A stretch of DNA of 6,763 nucleotides from a bacterium (GTDB lineage: Bacteria; JAMCPX01). A program made the translations under genes and the position numbers. Positions 1-6,709 of the stretch are shown here, one piece after another. Positions within the stretch are counted from its first letter, which is position 1, and each line of letters starts with the position of its first letter. The notes under the pieces are model-generated. The model saw only the letters and a list, made by a program, of their open reading frames with translations. It ran no database searches and was not told where the DNA came from. The stretch spans positions 1 to 6,763 of the forward strand of contig DAHXOM010000153.1 in NCBI GenBank assembly GCA_027364825.1, given 5' to 3'.

Positions 1-330
1 AATATGGGATACTCCCTGTCGGGAGGCGAACGGAGGCGCGTGGAGGTTTCGCGGGCACTGGCGGCAAAGCCCGATTTTATGCTACTCGATGAGCCGTTCG
101 CCGGTATAGACCCCATAGCTGTCAATGAGTTGAGAGAGATCCTGTTTTCACTGAGAGAGAAAGGTATCGGCATCATCATATCCGATCATAATGTACGGGA
201 AACCTTGAATGTTTGCGATAAGGCTTATATTATAAATAGCGGCAGAATTATAGAAGAGGGGGATCCAAAACAGATAGCAACCAGTGAAAAGGCCAAACGT
301 ATATATCTTGGCGAGGATTTTAAGCTATGA
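1..330 (+). CDS. lptB: LptB, ATPase of the LPS export ABC transporter (C-terminal 109 residues, 5' end outside window)
   Basis: This is the C-terminal part of the cytoplasmic ATPase that drives lipopolysaccharide from the inner membrane to the cell surface with LptFG, LptC, LptA and LptD. The open frame runs in from the window edge, so the Walker A half is missing from view. In the visible fragment (first codon AAT = residue 1) I see the ABC signature LSGGE at 6-10 followed by RRR, the Walker B stretch MLLDEP near 27-32 with its catalytic Glu, the D-loop region AGID, and the switch His in SDHN near 61-64. The continuation HNVRETL and the ending YLGEDFKL are close to the E. coli LptB tail and set LptB apart from other ABC ATPases such as LivF/LivG. 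Its TGA overlaps the rpoN ATG, which fits translational coupling. The lptB-rpoN order is common in Proteobacteria. The identification is firm; only the 5' end is lacking. Confidence 0.96.
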   Translation, partial: NMGYSLSGGERRRVEVSRALAAKPDFMLLDEPFAGIDPIAVNELREILFSLREKGIGIIISDHNVRETLNVCDKAYIINSGRIIEEGDPKQIATSEKAKRIYLGEDFKL

Positions 331-1685
331 TAGAAATAAAACATGAGGTAAGCTTAAGACAACAGCTTGAATTAACCCCGCAGCTTATTCAGGCATTGAG
401 ACTGCTGCAGTTAACGAGACTGGAGCTCGAGCAGGAACTGAAAACAGAGCTCGAGATAAACCCGTTCCTTGAGGAGGAACCCATGGAACAGGAGTCGCTG
501 GATGCAGAACTCGAGGTAAATGCATACAATGACCGGACATCTGCCGGAGGCGGGGAAAAGGGCATTGTAAAAAGGGAAGAAGACCCCATAGAAAATACAG
601 CACACCGGGAAATGGGGCTCCATGATTATCTTCTCTGGCAGCTCGGCTTATCGATGAATACCGAACAGGAAATCCAGATAGGAGAGGCCATCATAGGGAA
701 TATAAACGACGAAGGCTACCTTTCATCCCCTGTAGAGGATATCGTAACTTTCACGGGTTCAAACACAGAAGATGTGCAAAAGGTTCTCGCTCAAATCCAG
801 GACTTTGATCCTTCGGGAGTCGGAGCAAGAGACCTTAAAGAGTGCCTGCAGATCCAGGTCAGGCACCTTGGGATAGACGACCCTGTCATAAACGGCATAC
901 TGACGGATCACATGAACGAACTTGAAAAAAGGGATTATTCCTCAATAGCAAAAACATTCGATGTGAACGTTGAACTCGTTACCGCAGCAGCAAACATCAT
1001 AAAACACCTGAATCCAAAACCCGGGAACACGTACAGCTCGGGCGAGGAAAATTATATCGTACCGGATGTCATGGTTACAAAAGTAGGCGAAAAACTTGTC
1101 GTGGAACTCATAGAAGAAGGTGTGCCAAGGCTGAAAGCAGCGGATTATTATGCAAAAAAACTGCTCGATCAGACCAGTGACAATGACATCGCAAAAAAAT
1201 TCATACGGGACAAACTGCAGGGAGCCCGATGGTTGATCAAAGCAGTGGAACAACGTAAGAACACCATAAAAAAGGTGGTGCAGGCCATCGTGGAAAGACA
1301 GAAGTCATTTTTTGAATACGGCGAACAATACTTTGAACCGATGGTTTTAAAGGATGTAGCGAACGACATTGGTGTCCATGAAACGACGGTGGGAAGAGTG
1401 ACAAACGGGAAATATGTTCAAACTCAATGGGGAATCTATGAGTTAAAATACTTCTTCAGTCCTTCCCTGAAAACAGACAACGGCGACCTGCTCTCAACAA
1501 AACTGGTGAAGCAGAAAATAAAAGAGCTTATCGATAACGAGAGCCATTCCGCACCGCTGTCAGACACGGACATCGTAAGGGTACTGAAGACGGAAGGCAT
1601 CAATATAGCAAGAAGGACGGTCGCAAAATACAGGGAGATTATGAATATCTCTCCCGTACATATACGCAGGGTAAAAGCATCGTAA
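327..1685 (+). CDS. rpoN: RNA polymerase sigma-54 factor RpoN
   Basis: Alternative sigma factor that directs RNA polymerase to -24/-12 promoters and needs AAA+ enhancer-binding activators to open DNA. At 452 residues it has normal family length. Residues 1-50 are Region I, rich in Leu, Gln and Glu (LTPQLIQALRLLQL at 17-30). An acidic variable Region II covers about 51-92. The core-binding region follows, with FDPSGVGARDL at 160-170 and LNPKPG at 228-233. A helix-turn-helix lies near 338-362 (VHETTVGRVT), and the RpoN box ARRTVAKYRE is intact at 428-437. Just after the HTH, where the family usually reads TPRG or TPQG, this protein reads TQWG (366-369). The start overlaps the lptB stop (ATGA), with a GAGGA at 313-317 nine bases upstream. 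The stop overlaps the ftsK ATG (TAATG). An internal in-frame ATG at codon 53 has a strong Shine-Dalgarno and is listed separately. No hpf or ptsN follows. Confidence 0.98.
   Translation: MIEIKHEVSLRQQLELTPQLIQALRLLQLTRLELEQELKTELEINPFLEEEPMEQESLDAELEVNAYNDRTSAGGGEKGIVKREEDPIENTAHREMGLHDYLLWQLGLSMNTEQEIQIGEAIIGNINDEGYLSSPVEDIVTFTGSNTEDVQKVLAQIQDFDPSGVGARDLKECLQIQVRHLGIDDPVINGILTDHMNELEKRDYSSIAKTFDVNVELVTAAANIIKHLNPKPGNTYSSGEENYIVPDVMVTKVGEKLVVELIEEGVPRLKAADYYAKKLLDQTSDNDIAKKFIRDKLQGARWLIKAVEQRKNTIKKVVQAIVERQKSFFEYGEQYFEPMVLKDVANDIGVHETTVGRVTNGKYVQTQWGIYELKYFFSPSLKTDNGDLLSTKLVKQKIKELIDNESHSAPLSDTDIVRVLKTEGINIARRTVAKYREIMNISPVHIRRVKAS
464..485 (+). promoter_or_regulatory. Possible internal translation start in rpoN, inside a small hairpin
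   Basis: A full AGGAGG lies at 472-477, five bases before an ATG at 483-485 that is in frame with rpoN (codon 53). Starting here would give a 400-residue sigma-54 lacking Region I. The same bases form the 3' arm of a short inverted repeat: GTTCCT at 464-469 pairs with AGGAAC at 475-480 across a 5-base loop, so the Shine-Dalgarno could be partly hidden. The purine run also simply encodes an acidic Glu-Glu-Glu stretch that is normal at this place in RpoN, so chance is a real alternative. What is seen is the motif; its use is inference. Confidence 0.3.
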
Positions 1686-3853
1686 TGGCGAACAACAATA
1701 ATAAAAAAGATAATGTCATCGTAAAGGACATAATAGCAATACTAACCTTGTCTGTTTCCATATTCGTGCTGATAAGCCTGCTGTCGTACGATCAACACGA
1801 TGCAACATGGTTCCATGACGTCCCTGGCAACCTCTACCATAATATGGGTGGTAAAATAGGGGCCAACATTGCAGAGCTTTTATTCCTTACATTCGGCATC
1901 TCCGGGTATGTCATCGGCGTGCTCGGTATCATGATATTTTTTGCCATGCTTCTGAAAAGTACATGGAAGCACCGGTGGACGCGTATTACAGGGCTGGTCT
2001 TGTTTATCCTGTCGCTGTCGTTCACCATATCCTCTATATACGCGCCTTCCCAGAACTTAAACATGAGGACCACGGGCGGCTGGATAGGTTATACCCTGAC
2101 CAATAAGCTGCACCCGTACCTCGGAAATACCGGGACAGCGGTTATTGCCGTCACCATACTGCTCATTTCTATCGTTCTGATGTTCAGAAAACCCATAACA
2201 CAATTTATACTTTTCACGGCCGGTTTGACGGCAGCGGCTGTCATTGGTACGGGAAATTTTGTACAACGAATAAAAACCCAGATCATCGTCTTGAGGGAAA
2301 AGAAAAAGAGGGTAAAGGAAAAATTAGGGATAAAGGACAGAACACTCGATATCGTTATCCAGCCTCCAAAGAAAAAAGAAGCACATACGGAACACAGTAA
2401 AAAAAAGGAAGAACCCGTGCAGGAAGAACTTTTTAAAGCAATCCCGGGAGACTTCAAGAAACCTTCCCTGCAGATGCTCGATGATTACGAGGCCAGAGAT
2501 ATTGAATATGATACCGCGTCATTGCAGTTCAATGCACGCACCCTTGAAAAAAAACTGTCGGATTTTAATGTAAACGGGAAGATAACGAACATCAGGCCCG
2601 GCCCGGTCATTACCATGTATGAATTTGAACCGGCAGCCGGTGTTAAGGTAAGCCAGATCATGAATCTTTCGGACGATCTCGCCCTGGCCATGAAGGTCCC
2701 CAGTGTTCGCATACAGCCGCATATCGTGGATAAAGCTGCAGTGGGCATAGAAGTACCGAACGCATCACGAAGGATCGTTTATCTGAGGGAGGTCCTGCAA
2801 TCAAAAAAATTCAGGGACAGCTCTTCCCTGCTTACCATATGCCTCGGGGTGGATACAACCGGTCAGCCGGTTGTGACGGATCTTGCAAAGATGCCCCACC
2901 TTCTGATAGGAGGTTCTACCAACTCCGGTAAGAGTGTGACCATGAATGCCATCATCATGAGTCTATTGTTCAAGGCAACACCGGACGAGCTGAAGTTTAT
3001 CCTGGTCGATCCCAAGATGCTTGAGTTTTCACCGTATAACGACATCCCCCACCTTCTGCACGAGGTAATAACAGAACCCAAAAAAGCCACCTATATCCTC
3101 AGGTGGGCGACAGAGGAGATGGACAGGAGATACAGGACAATAAACACGGCGGGAGCGAGGAACATCTCGGTTTACAACCAGATGATACGGTCGAAGAAGG
3201 TACAGGATGAAGAATCCCGTGAACTGCCAAAAATCGTGATCATCATAGACGAGCTTTCGGACCTCATGTTTACAGCACCGAAAGAGGTTGAAGAACACAT
3301 CATCAGGCTTTCCCAGAAAGCCCGTGCAGCCGGTATACACATCATATTCGCAACCCAGCGTCCGTCCGTTGATGTCATCACCGGTACGATCAAATCAAAC
3401 TTCTCCTCGAGAATAGCCCTGAAAGTTCCTCAAAAGACCGATTCAAGGATCATACTCGATCAATCAGGCGCAGAAGAGCTGCTCGGTGCCGGGGATATGC
3501 TGTTTATAGCACCTGGAGAATCACAGCCCATACGGGTACACGGTGCCTATGTGTCGGACAGCGAGGTCATGCGGGTAACGGAACATCTCAAGAAAATGAG
3601 AAAGCCGACGTATGAAATCGAGATCTCGGATGAACCGGAACTCACCGCAGGACAGGATGACGAATTAACGGATGAACTGTACGGCAAGGCACTTGAGATC
3701 ATAAAGGAAAGCGGCTCTGCATCCATATCCCTGATTCAAAGAAGACTCAGGGTCGGTTATAACAGGGCTGCACGCATGGTGGAGAAGATGGAGAAGGACG
3801 GAATCATTTCAAGGGGGGACAGCGCCAATAAAAACACTATCGTATCGAAATAA
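1685..3853 (+). CDS. ftsK: DNA translocase FtsK/SpoIIIE
   Basis: Membrane-anchored, ring-forming ATPase at the division septum that pumps DNA and helps resolve chromosome dimers with XerCD at dif. The 722 residues place it with the shorter FtsK/SpoIIIE proteins, without the long linker of E. coli FtsK. Four to five hydrophobic segments occupy about 15-35, 63-90, 101-119, 148-167 and perhaps 172-190. A highly charged Lys/Glu linker spans about 195-260. The motor follows: Walker A GSTNSGKS at 410-417 (Asn-Ser where GATGSGKS is usual), Walker B IVIIIDEL at 517-524 with D522/E523, and ATQRPSVDVITG at 556-567. A winged-helix gamma domain sits at about 662-720 with GYNRAARMVEKME (691-703), the DNA-reading part that recognises polar KOPS sequences. 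The start overlaps the rpoN stop; a Shine-Dalgarno is weak (AGGG at 1668-1671, 13 bases away), so coupling to rpoN translation is likely. It ends in tandem stops TAA TAG and is followed by lolA, as in E. coli. Confidence 0.97.
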   Translation: MANNNNKKDNVIVKDIIAILTLSVSIFVLISLLSYDQHDATWFHDVPGNLYHNMGGKIGANIAELLFLTFGISGYVIGVLGIMIFFAMLLKSTWKHRWTRITGLVLFILSLSFTISSIYAPSQNLNMRTTGGWIGYTLTNKLHPYLGNTGTAVIAVTILLISIVLMFRKPITQFILFTAGLTAAAVIGTGNFVQRIKTQIIVLREKKKRVKEKLGIKDRTLDIVIQPPKKKEAHTEHSKKKEEPVQEELFKAIPGDFKKPSLQMLDDYEARDIEYDTASLQFNARTLEKKLSDFNVNGKITNIRPGPVITMYEFEPAAGVKVSQIMNLSDDLALAMKVPSVRIQPHIVDKAAVGIEVPNASRRIVYLREVLQSKKFRDSSSLLTICLGVDTTGQPVVTDLAKMPHLLIGGSTNSGKSVTMNAIIMSLLFKATPDELKFILVDPKMLEFSPYNDIPHLLHEVITEPKKATYILRWATEEMDRRYRTINTAGARNISVYNQMIRSKKVQDEESRELPKIVIIIDELSDLMFTAPKEVEEHIIRLSQKARAAGIHIIFATQRPSVDVITGTIKSNFSSRIALKVPQKTDSRIILDQSGAEELLGAGDMLFIAPGESQPIRVHGAYVSDSEVMRVTEHLKKMRKPTYEIEISDEPELTAGQDDELTDELYGKALEIIKESGSASISLIQRRLRVGYNRAARMVEKMEKDGIISRGDSANKNTIVSK
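2399..2407 (+). other. A-run with in-frame A_AAA_AAG slippery heptamer in the ftsK linker
   Basis: Eight consecutive A residues (2399-2406) followed by G encode Lys239-Lys241 of FtsK. In the ftsK frame they form A_AAA_AAG (2401-2407), the same heptamer that drives -1 frameshifting in E. coli dnaX. A -1 shift here would add nine codons and stop at TAA 2434-2436, giving a protein of about 250 residues with the membrane domain but no motor. An imperfect stem may form downstream (2418-2426 with 2463-2472, one bulged base, long loop). No strong Shine-Dalgarno-like stimulator is seen upstream. Lys-rich runs are common in this window, so function is unproven. Confidence 0.25.
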
Positions 3854-3866
3854 TAGTAAGGACTCA

Positions 3867-3873
3867 AAGGAGG
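3867..3873 (+). promoter_or_regulatory. Strong ribosome binding site of lolA
   Basis: AAGGAGG sits five bases before the lolA ATG at 3879, in the 25-nt gap after the tandem ftsK stops. It is the best Shine-Dalgarno in front of any gene in this window, where the other starts rely on overlap or weak sites. It therefore supports the chosen lolA start and suggests independent and efficient translation of lolA. I see no convincing -10/-35 or -24/-12 promoter in the same gap. Confidence 0.85.
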
Positions 3874-3878
3874 AGTAT

Positions 3879-4550
3879 ATGAAAAGTATAAAGGCTTTGA
3901 CACTGGCAGGTATTGTTCTGTTACTTTGTTCAAATGCAAGAGCAGGCATGAATGCAAATGCTGTTGCAAAAAAAGTACAATCGCTGTACGACAAAACTTC
4001 CTCAATGGAAGCTAACTTTGTACAAACAGCGGTCATGAAGACCCTCTCCATCTCCGAACAGGACAACGGCATCGTATATATGAAAAAGGACGGAAAGATC
4101 AGATGGGAGTATAAAAACCCCAAAGAACAGCTCATCGTCAGCGACGGCAAGAAGATATGGTTTTATATGCCGTCCGACAAACAGGTTATTATCGGGAATT
4201 TTGAAAAATCTTTCAAATACAAACCGACACAGACCTTCCTGACAGGAATGGGTAAAATACTCGAGGATTTTAATGTCAAATTCAGCACCAACAAAGAACT
4301 CTCGACTACAAAGAATGAATATGCCCTGGAACTTACACCCCGGAAAAGCACCGAAGGCGCACCGGCAGAAATTCTGCTCGCCGTAGATAAAAAAGATTTC
4401 CTGATTGTAAAGAGCGTGGTGATTGATAAGTTCCATAATGTCACGGAGATTGCTTTCAAGAATATAAAGCTGAACACCGCACTGCCGGACAGTCTCTTTA
4501 CGTTTACACCGCCCAAGGATGCAGAGATCATCCATAGTCCGGGACAATGA
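3879..4550 (+). CDS. lolA: Outer-membrane lipoprotein carrier protein LolA, periplasmic
   Basis: Periplasmic chaperone that takes acylated lipoproteins from the LolCDE (or LolCE/DF) transporter and carries them to the outer membrane. The 223 residues begin with a signal peptide: basic MKSIK, hydrophobic core to about residue 17, and a likely cleavage after ARA at 20-22. The Cys at 17 is preceded by Leu-Leu-Leu and does not make a proper lipobox, so this is not itself a lipoprotein. The LolA fold is recognisable from ANFVQ (45-49), the strand GIVYMKKDGKIRWEY (64-78), SDGKKIWFYMP (88-98) and FTFTPP (207-212), which matches the E. coli C-terminus. At the place of E. coli mature Arg43, needed for lipoprotein transfer, my alignment puts Lys70. 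It follows ftsK, a widely conserved pairing, and its TGA overlaps the next gene's ATG. Low overall sequence conservation is normal for LolA, so the call rests on the motifs, the signal peptide and the neighbour. Confidence 0.92.
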   Translation: MKSIKALTLAGIVLLLCSNARAGMNANAVAKKVQSLYDKTSSMEANFVQTAVMKTLSISEQDNGIVYMKKDGKIRWEYKNPKEQLIVSDGKKIWFYMPSDKQVIIGNFEKSFKYKPTQTFLTGMGKILEDFNVKFSTNKELSTTKNEYALELTPRKSTEGAPAEILLAVDKKDFLIVKSVVIDKFHNVTEIAFKNIKLNTALPDSLFTFTPPKDAEIIHSPGQ

Positions 4551-5353
4551 TAGAACCGTCTTCACACCCTATGAAAACCATATCACTGGAAAGACATAAC
4601 AGGCACACTGCGCTTATAACCATAAACAACCCCGAAAAGCAGAACGCGTTTGATGCCGGCCTGCTTACAGACTTAAAAGCAAAGCTGAGGGCTGTGGAAA
4701 ATGATAAGACCTGCAGGATCTTGTATATAACGGGATCCGGAGACAGGGCCTTCTCCACCGGCGTTTTTCTAAAGGACCTTATTGAATTCGACACCACATC
4801 CGATGCACGGAACTTTGCCGCTCTTCTCGAATCCGCCATGGACAGGTTGTTTAACTTCCCAAAACCGGTCCTTGCCCTCATCAACGGTTATGCACTGGGA
4901 GGAGGGTTCGGGCTGGCAATGTCCTCGGATATACGGATTATGACCGAGGGTTCGAAGATAGGGTTCCCTGCAGTAAAAATAGGTGCAATACTACCTTCCG
5001 GATGCACCTACAGGCTCATCAGCCTTGTCGGTGCGGGGCATGCCAAGGAACTCCTGCTGACCGGCAGGCACGTTACAGCCGAAGAAGCGCTTAAGATCGG
5101 CATGGTCAACTACGTTGTCAGGGACAAAAAAGCACTTTTCGAGAAGGCCGACGAACTTGCCGAACTTATCATGGAAGGGTCCCCGCAGGCACTCTCCATG
5201 ACAAAGATAACGGTAAACAAGCATGCGAACGAGCTTATCTACAGGTACGGTCTGTATTCTCCCGACAACTTTGCCTATCTGTCCGATACCAGAGACTGGC
5301 AGGAACGCATACACCGGTTCATGAACAGGAAGAAGACCGGCAAAAAACGCTGA
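4547..5353 (+). CDS. Crotonase-superfamily protein (enoyl-CoA hydratase/isomerase fold), reaction unknown
   Basis: A 268-residue cytoplasmic protein of the crotonase family, whose members bind acyl-CoA thioesters and stabilise an enolate in an oxyanion hole. Visible are the N-terminal strand with INNPEKQNAF (26-35), the first oxyanion-hole loop AFSTGVFLKDL (68-78), the second loop GYALGGGFGLAMSSD (114-128), the core helix GHAKELLLTGR (164-174) and the tail DWQERIHRFMNRKK (250-263). Against rat mitochondrial enoyl-CoA hydratase from memory, catalytic Glu144 falls on Gly122 and Glu164 on Ala142, so both acid/base residues are missing; the usual GAGG turn reads PSGC (150-153). A classical hydratase reaction is therefore unlikely; isomerase, hydrolase, decarboxylase or a non-catalytic role are open. 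The ATG at 4547 overlaps the lolA stop. A second ATG at 4571 (codon 9) would give a more usual N-terminus but has no better Shine-Dalgarno. It is the one gene here without an obvious housekeeping link. Confidence 0.9.
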   Translation: MIEPSSHPMKTISLERHNRHTALITINNPEKQNAFDAGLLTDLKAKLRAVENDKTCRILYITGSGDRAFSTGVFLKDLIEFDTTSDARNFAALLESAMDRLFNFPKPVLALINGYALGGGFGLAMSSDIRIMTEGSKIGFPAVKIGAILPSGCTYRLISLVGAGHAKELLLTGRHVTAEEALKIGMVNYVVRDKKALFEKADELAELIMEGSPQALSMTKITVNKHANELIYRYGLYSPDNFAYLSDTRDWQERIHRFMNRKKTGKKR

Positions 5354-5377
5354 GATACACGGAAGATACCGGACACC

Positions 5378-6709
5378 ATGACCAATAAGAACAGCATTTC
5401 CATTATACCTCTCGGCTGCCCCAAGAACGATGTCGACAGCGAATTGATCGCAGGGGCATTCAAAAAAGCCGGTTACAGCATAGAATGGGATACGATAAAG
5501 GGTGAAACAGTCGTTATCAATACCTGCGGTTTCGTTCAGGACGCAATAGATGAGTCCCTGGATGCGATCATGCAGGCGATCAAGGCCAAAAGAGAAGGGC
5601 TCGTAAAAAGAGTGGTGGTAACAGGCTGTCTCGCACAACGTTTTGGAGAAAAGCTGTCCTCCCGGTTAAAAGAGGTCGACCTCTTCGTCGGTGTAGCTGG
5701 CTTCGAGAAAATCCCTTCCCTGCTCAACAGCCATCAAAAGCATGCATTCATTCCGGAGAAGCCGTTCACCGCTTACCCCGAAAAGCTGAAAAGGGTAGCT
5801 TACCGGAGCACACATTCCGTCTATCTGAAGATAGCAGACGGATGCAGCAACAGATGTTCTTACTGCGTAATACCCTTTATCAAGGGAAACCTGAAGAGCA
5901 GGAACAGACAGGACATTATCGATGAGGCCAGGGCTCTGGCAGACAGGGGTGCTGTCGAGTTGAATCTTATAGCCCAGGATACGATGAATTTCGGCATGGA
6001 CAGGGGGGAGAAGGAACTGATAGCCCTTTTATCCGGACTGGAAAAGATCGACAAAATAAAATGGATCCGGCTCAACTACCTGTACCCATCCCATATTACG
6101 GACAACTTCCTTTCCTTTGTTTCGGAAAGTGAAAAAATAGTGAAATATTTTGATATGCCTGTTCAGCATATATCGGACCGCATCTTAAAACGAATGAACA
6201 GGACAATGACCGCAAGCGATGTTCAACAGCTCATAAAACGCATCAAGAAAAAGATCCGCCAGCCCTTTTTGAGGACAACGGTAATCGTCGGTTTTCCAGG
6301 AGAGACTGATGAAGATTTTAACAAACTTCTGGCGTTTTTCGAGGAATATGCTTTCCATCGTATCGGTGTTTTCCCCTATTCTCCTGAGGAACCTGCTCCG
6401 GCATCAAGACTGAAAGACCGGATCCCGAAGGAAATCGTCCTTGAAAGACTCAACAGGATTAACGAGAACGCGCAGAAGATAATGCACAGCTTATCTTCCG
6501 ATTTTATTGATAAAACCTATGATGTCCTTATCGAGGGTACAGACCCGGATGACCCTTCCGTAATCATGGCCCGTCCGTGGTTTTTTGCTCCTGAGATAGA
6601 CGGCTATATCCTGATCTATGGCCAGGGCAGCCATGCAAAAGGGCAATTCAGGAAGGTCCGTATCACGGACGCAGTCGGTGTCGACCTCGTGTGTGAGTTT
6701 ACCCGTTAA
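5378..6709 (+). CDS. rimO: Ribosomal protein S12 methylthiotransferase RimO
   Basis: Radical-SAM enzyme that adds a methylthio group to the beta-carbon of a conserved Asp (Asp89 in E. coli numbering) of ribosomal protein S12. The 443 residues have family length. The N-terminal UPF0004 domain carries its three cluster cysteines at 14 (PLGCPKNDVDSE), 50 (INTCGFVQ) and 84 (VTGCLAQ). The radical-SAM motif C-x3-C-x2-C is at 156, 160 and 163 (DGCSNRCSYC). Further family marks are LIAQDT (197-202), NYLYP (233-237), DMPVQHISDRILKRMNR (259-275), VGFPGET (304-310) and VFPYSPEE (331-338). A TRAM domain takes up about 375-443. LGCPKNDVDSE, DRILKRMNR and the FPYS-EE region favour RimO over the related tRNA enzymes MiaB and MtaB. 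It starts 24 nt after the crotonase stop; the ribosome site is weak (GGAAG at 5361-5365, or GGA at 5371-5373). No terminator hairpin is seen after its TAA. Confidence 0.96.
   Translation: MTNKNSISIIPLGCPKNDVDSELIAGAFKKAGYSIEWDTIKGETVVINTCGFVQDAIDESLDAIMQAIKAKREGLVKRVVVTGCLAQRFGEKLSSRLKEVDLFVGVAGFEKIPSLLNSHQKHAFIPEKPFTAYPEKLKRVAYRSTHSVYLKIADGCSNRCSYCVIPFIKGNLKSRNRQDIIDEARALADRGAVELNLIAQDTMNFGMDRGEKELIALLSGLEKIDKIKWIRLNYLYPSHITDNFLSFVSESEKIVKYFDMPVQHISDRILKRMNRTMTASDVQQLIKRIKKKIRQPFLRTTVIVGFPGETDEDFNKLLAFFEEYAFHRIGVFPYSPEEPAPASRLKDRIPKEIVLERLNRINENAQKIMHSLSSDFIDKTYDVLIEGTDPDDPSVIMARPWFFAPEIDGYILIYGQGSHAKGQFRKVRITDAVGVDLVCEFTR

Noticed and set aside
423..455. GAGCTCGAG repeated at 423-431 and 447-455
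   Set aside because: The repeats encode the Leu-Glu-rich heptad-like part of RpoN Region I and are 24 bases (8 codons) apart, so protein sequence explains them.
1266..1274. A second in-frame A_AAA_AAG heptamer in rpoN
   Set aside because: A -1 shift would cut the protein in the middle of the core-binding/HTH region and leave no sensible domain; it is best read as ordinary Lys-Lys coding.
3854..3878. Promoter in the ftsK-lolA gap
   Set aside because: The gap has only 25 bases, mostly taken up by the second stop and the Shine-Dalgarno, and I saw no convincing sigma-70 or -24/-12 element in or just before it.
3879..3960. Possible lipoprotein signal in LolA because of Cys17
   Set aside because: The residue before the Cys is Leu rather than Gly, Ala or Ser, and a good ordinary cleavage site (ARA) follows at 20-22.
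4002..4565. Long open frame on the - strand opposite lolA (187 codons)
   Set aside because: It lies wholly across the well-supported lolA gene, shows no recognisable domain, and its Cys/Phe/His-rich make-up is typical of an antisense shadow.
4991..5638. 215-codon open frame on the - strand across the crotonase/rimO junction
   Set aside because: It is antisense to two genes with clear family motifs on the + strand, has no domain that I recognise, and has no ribosome site worth noting.
5713..5720. CCCTTCCC, reverse complement of GGGAAGGG, a match to the E. coli KOPS pattern read by FtsK
   Set aside because: About one match is expected by chance in a window of this size on two strands, it lies inside rimO, and the KOPS sequence of this organism is unknown.
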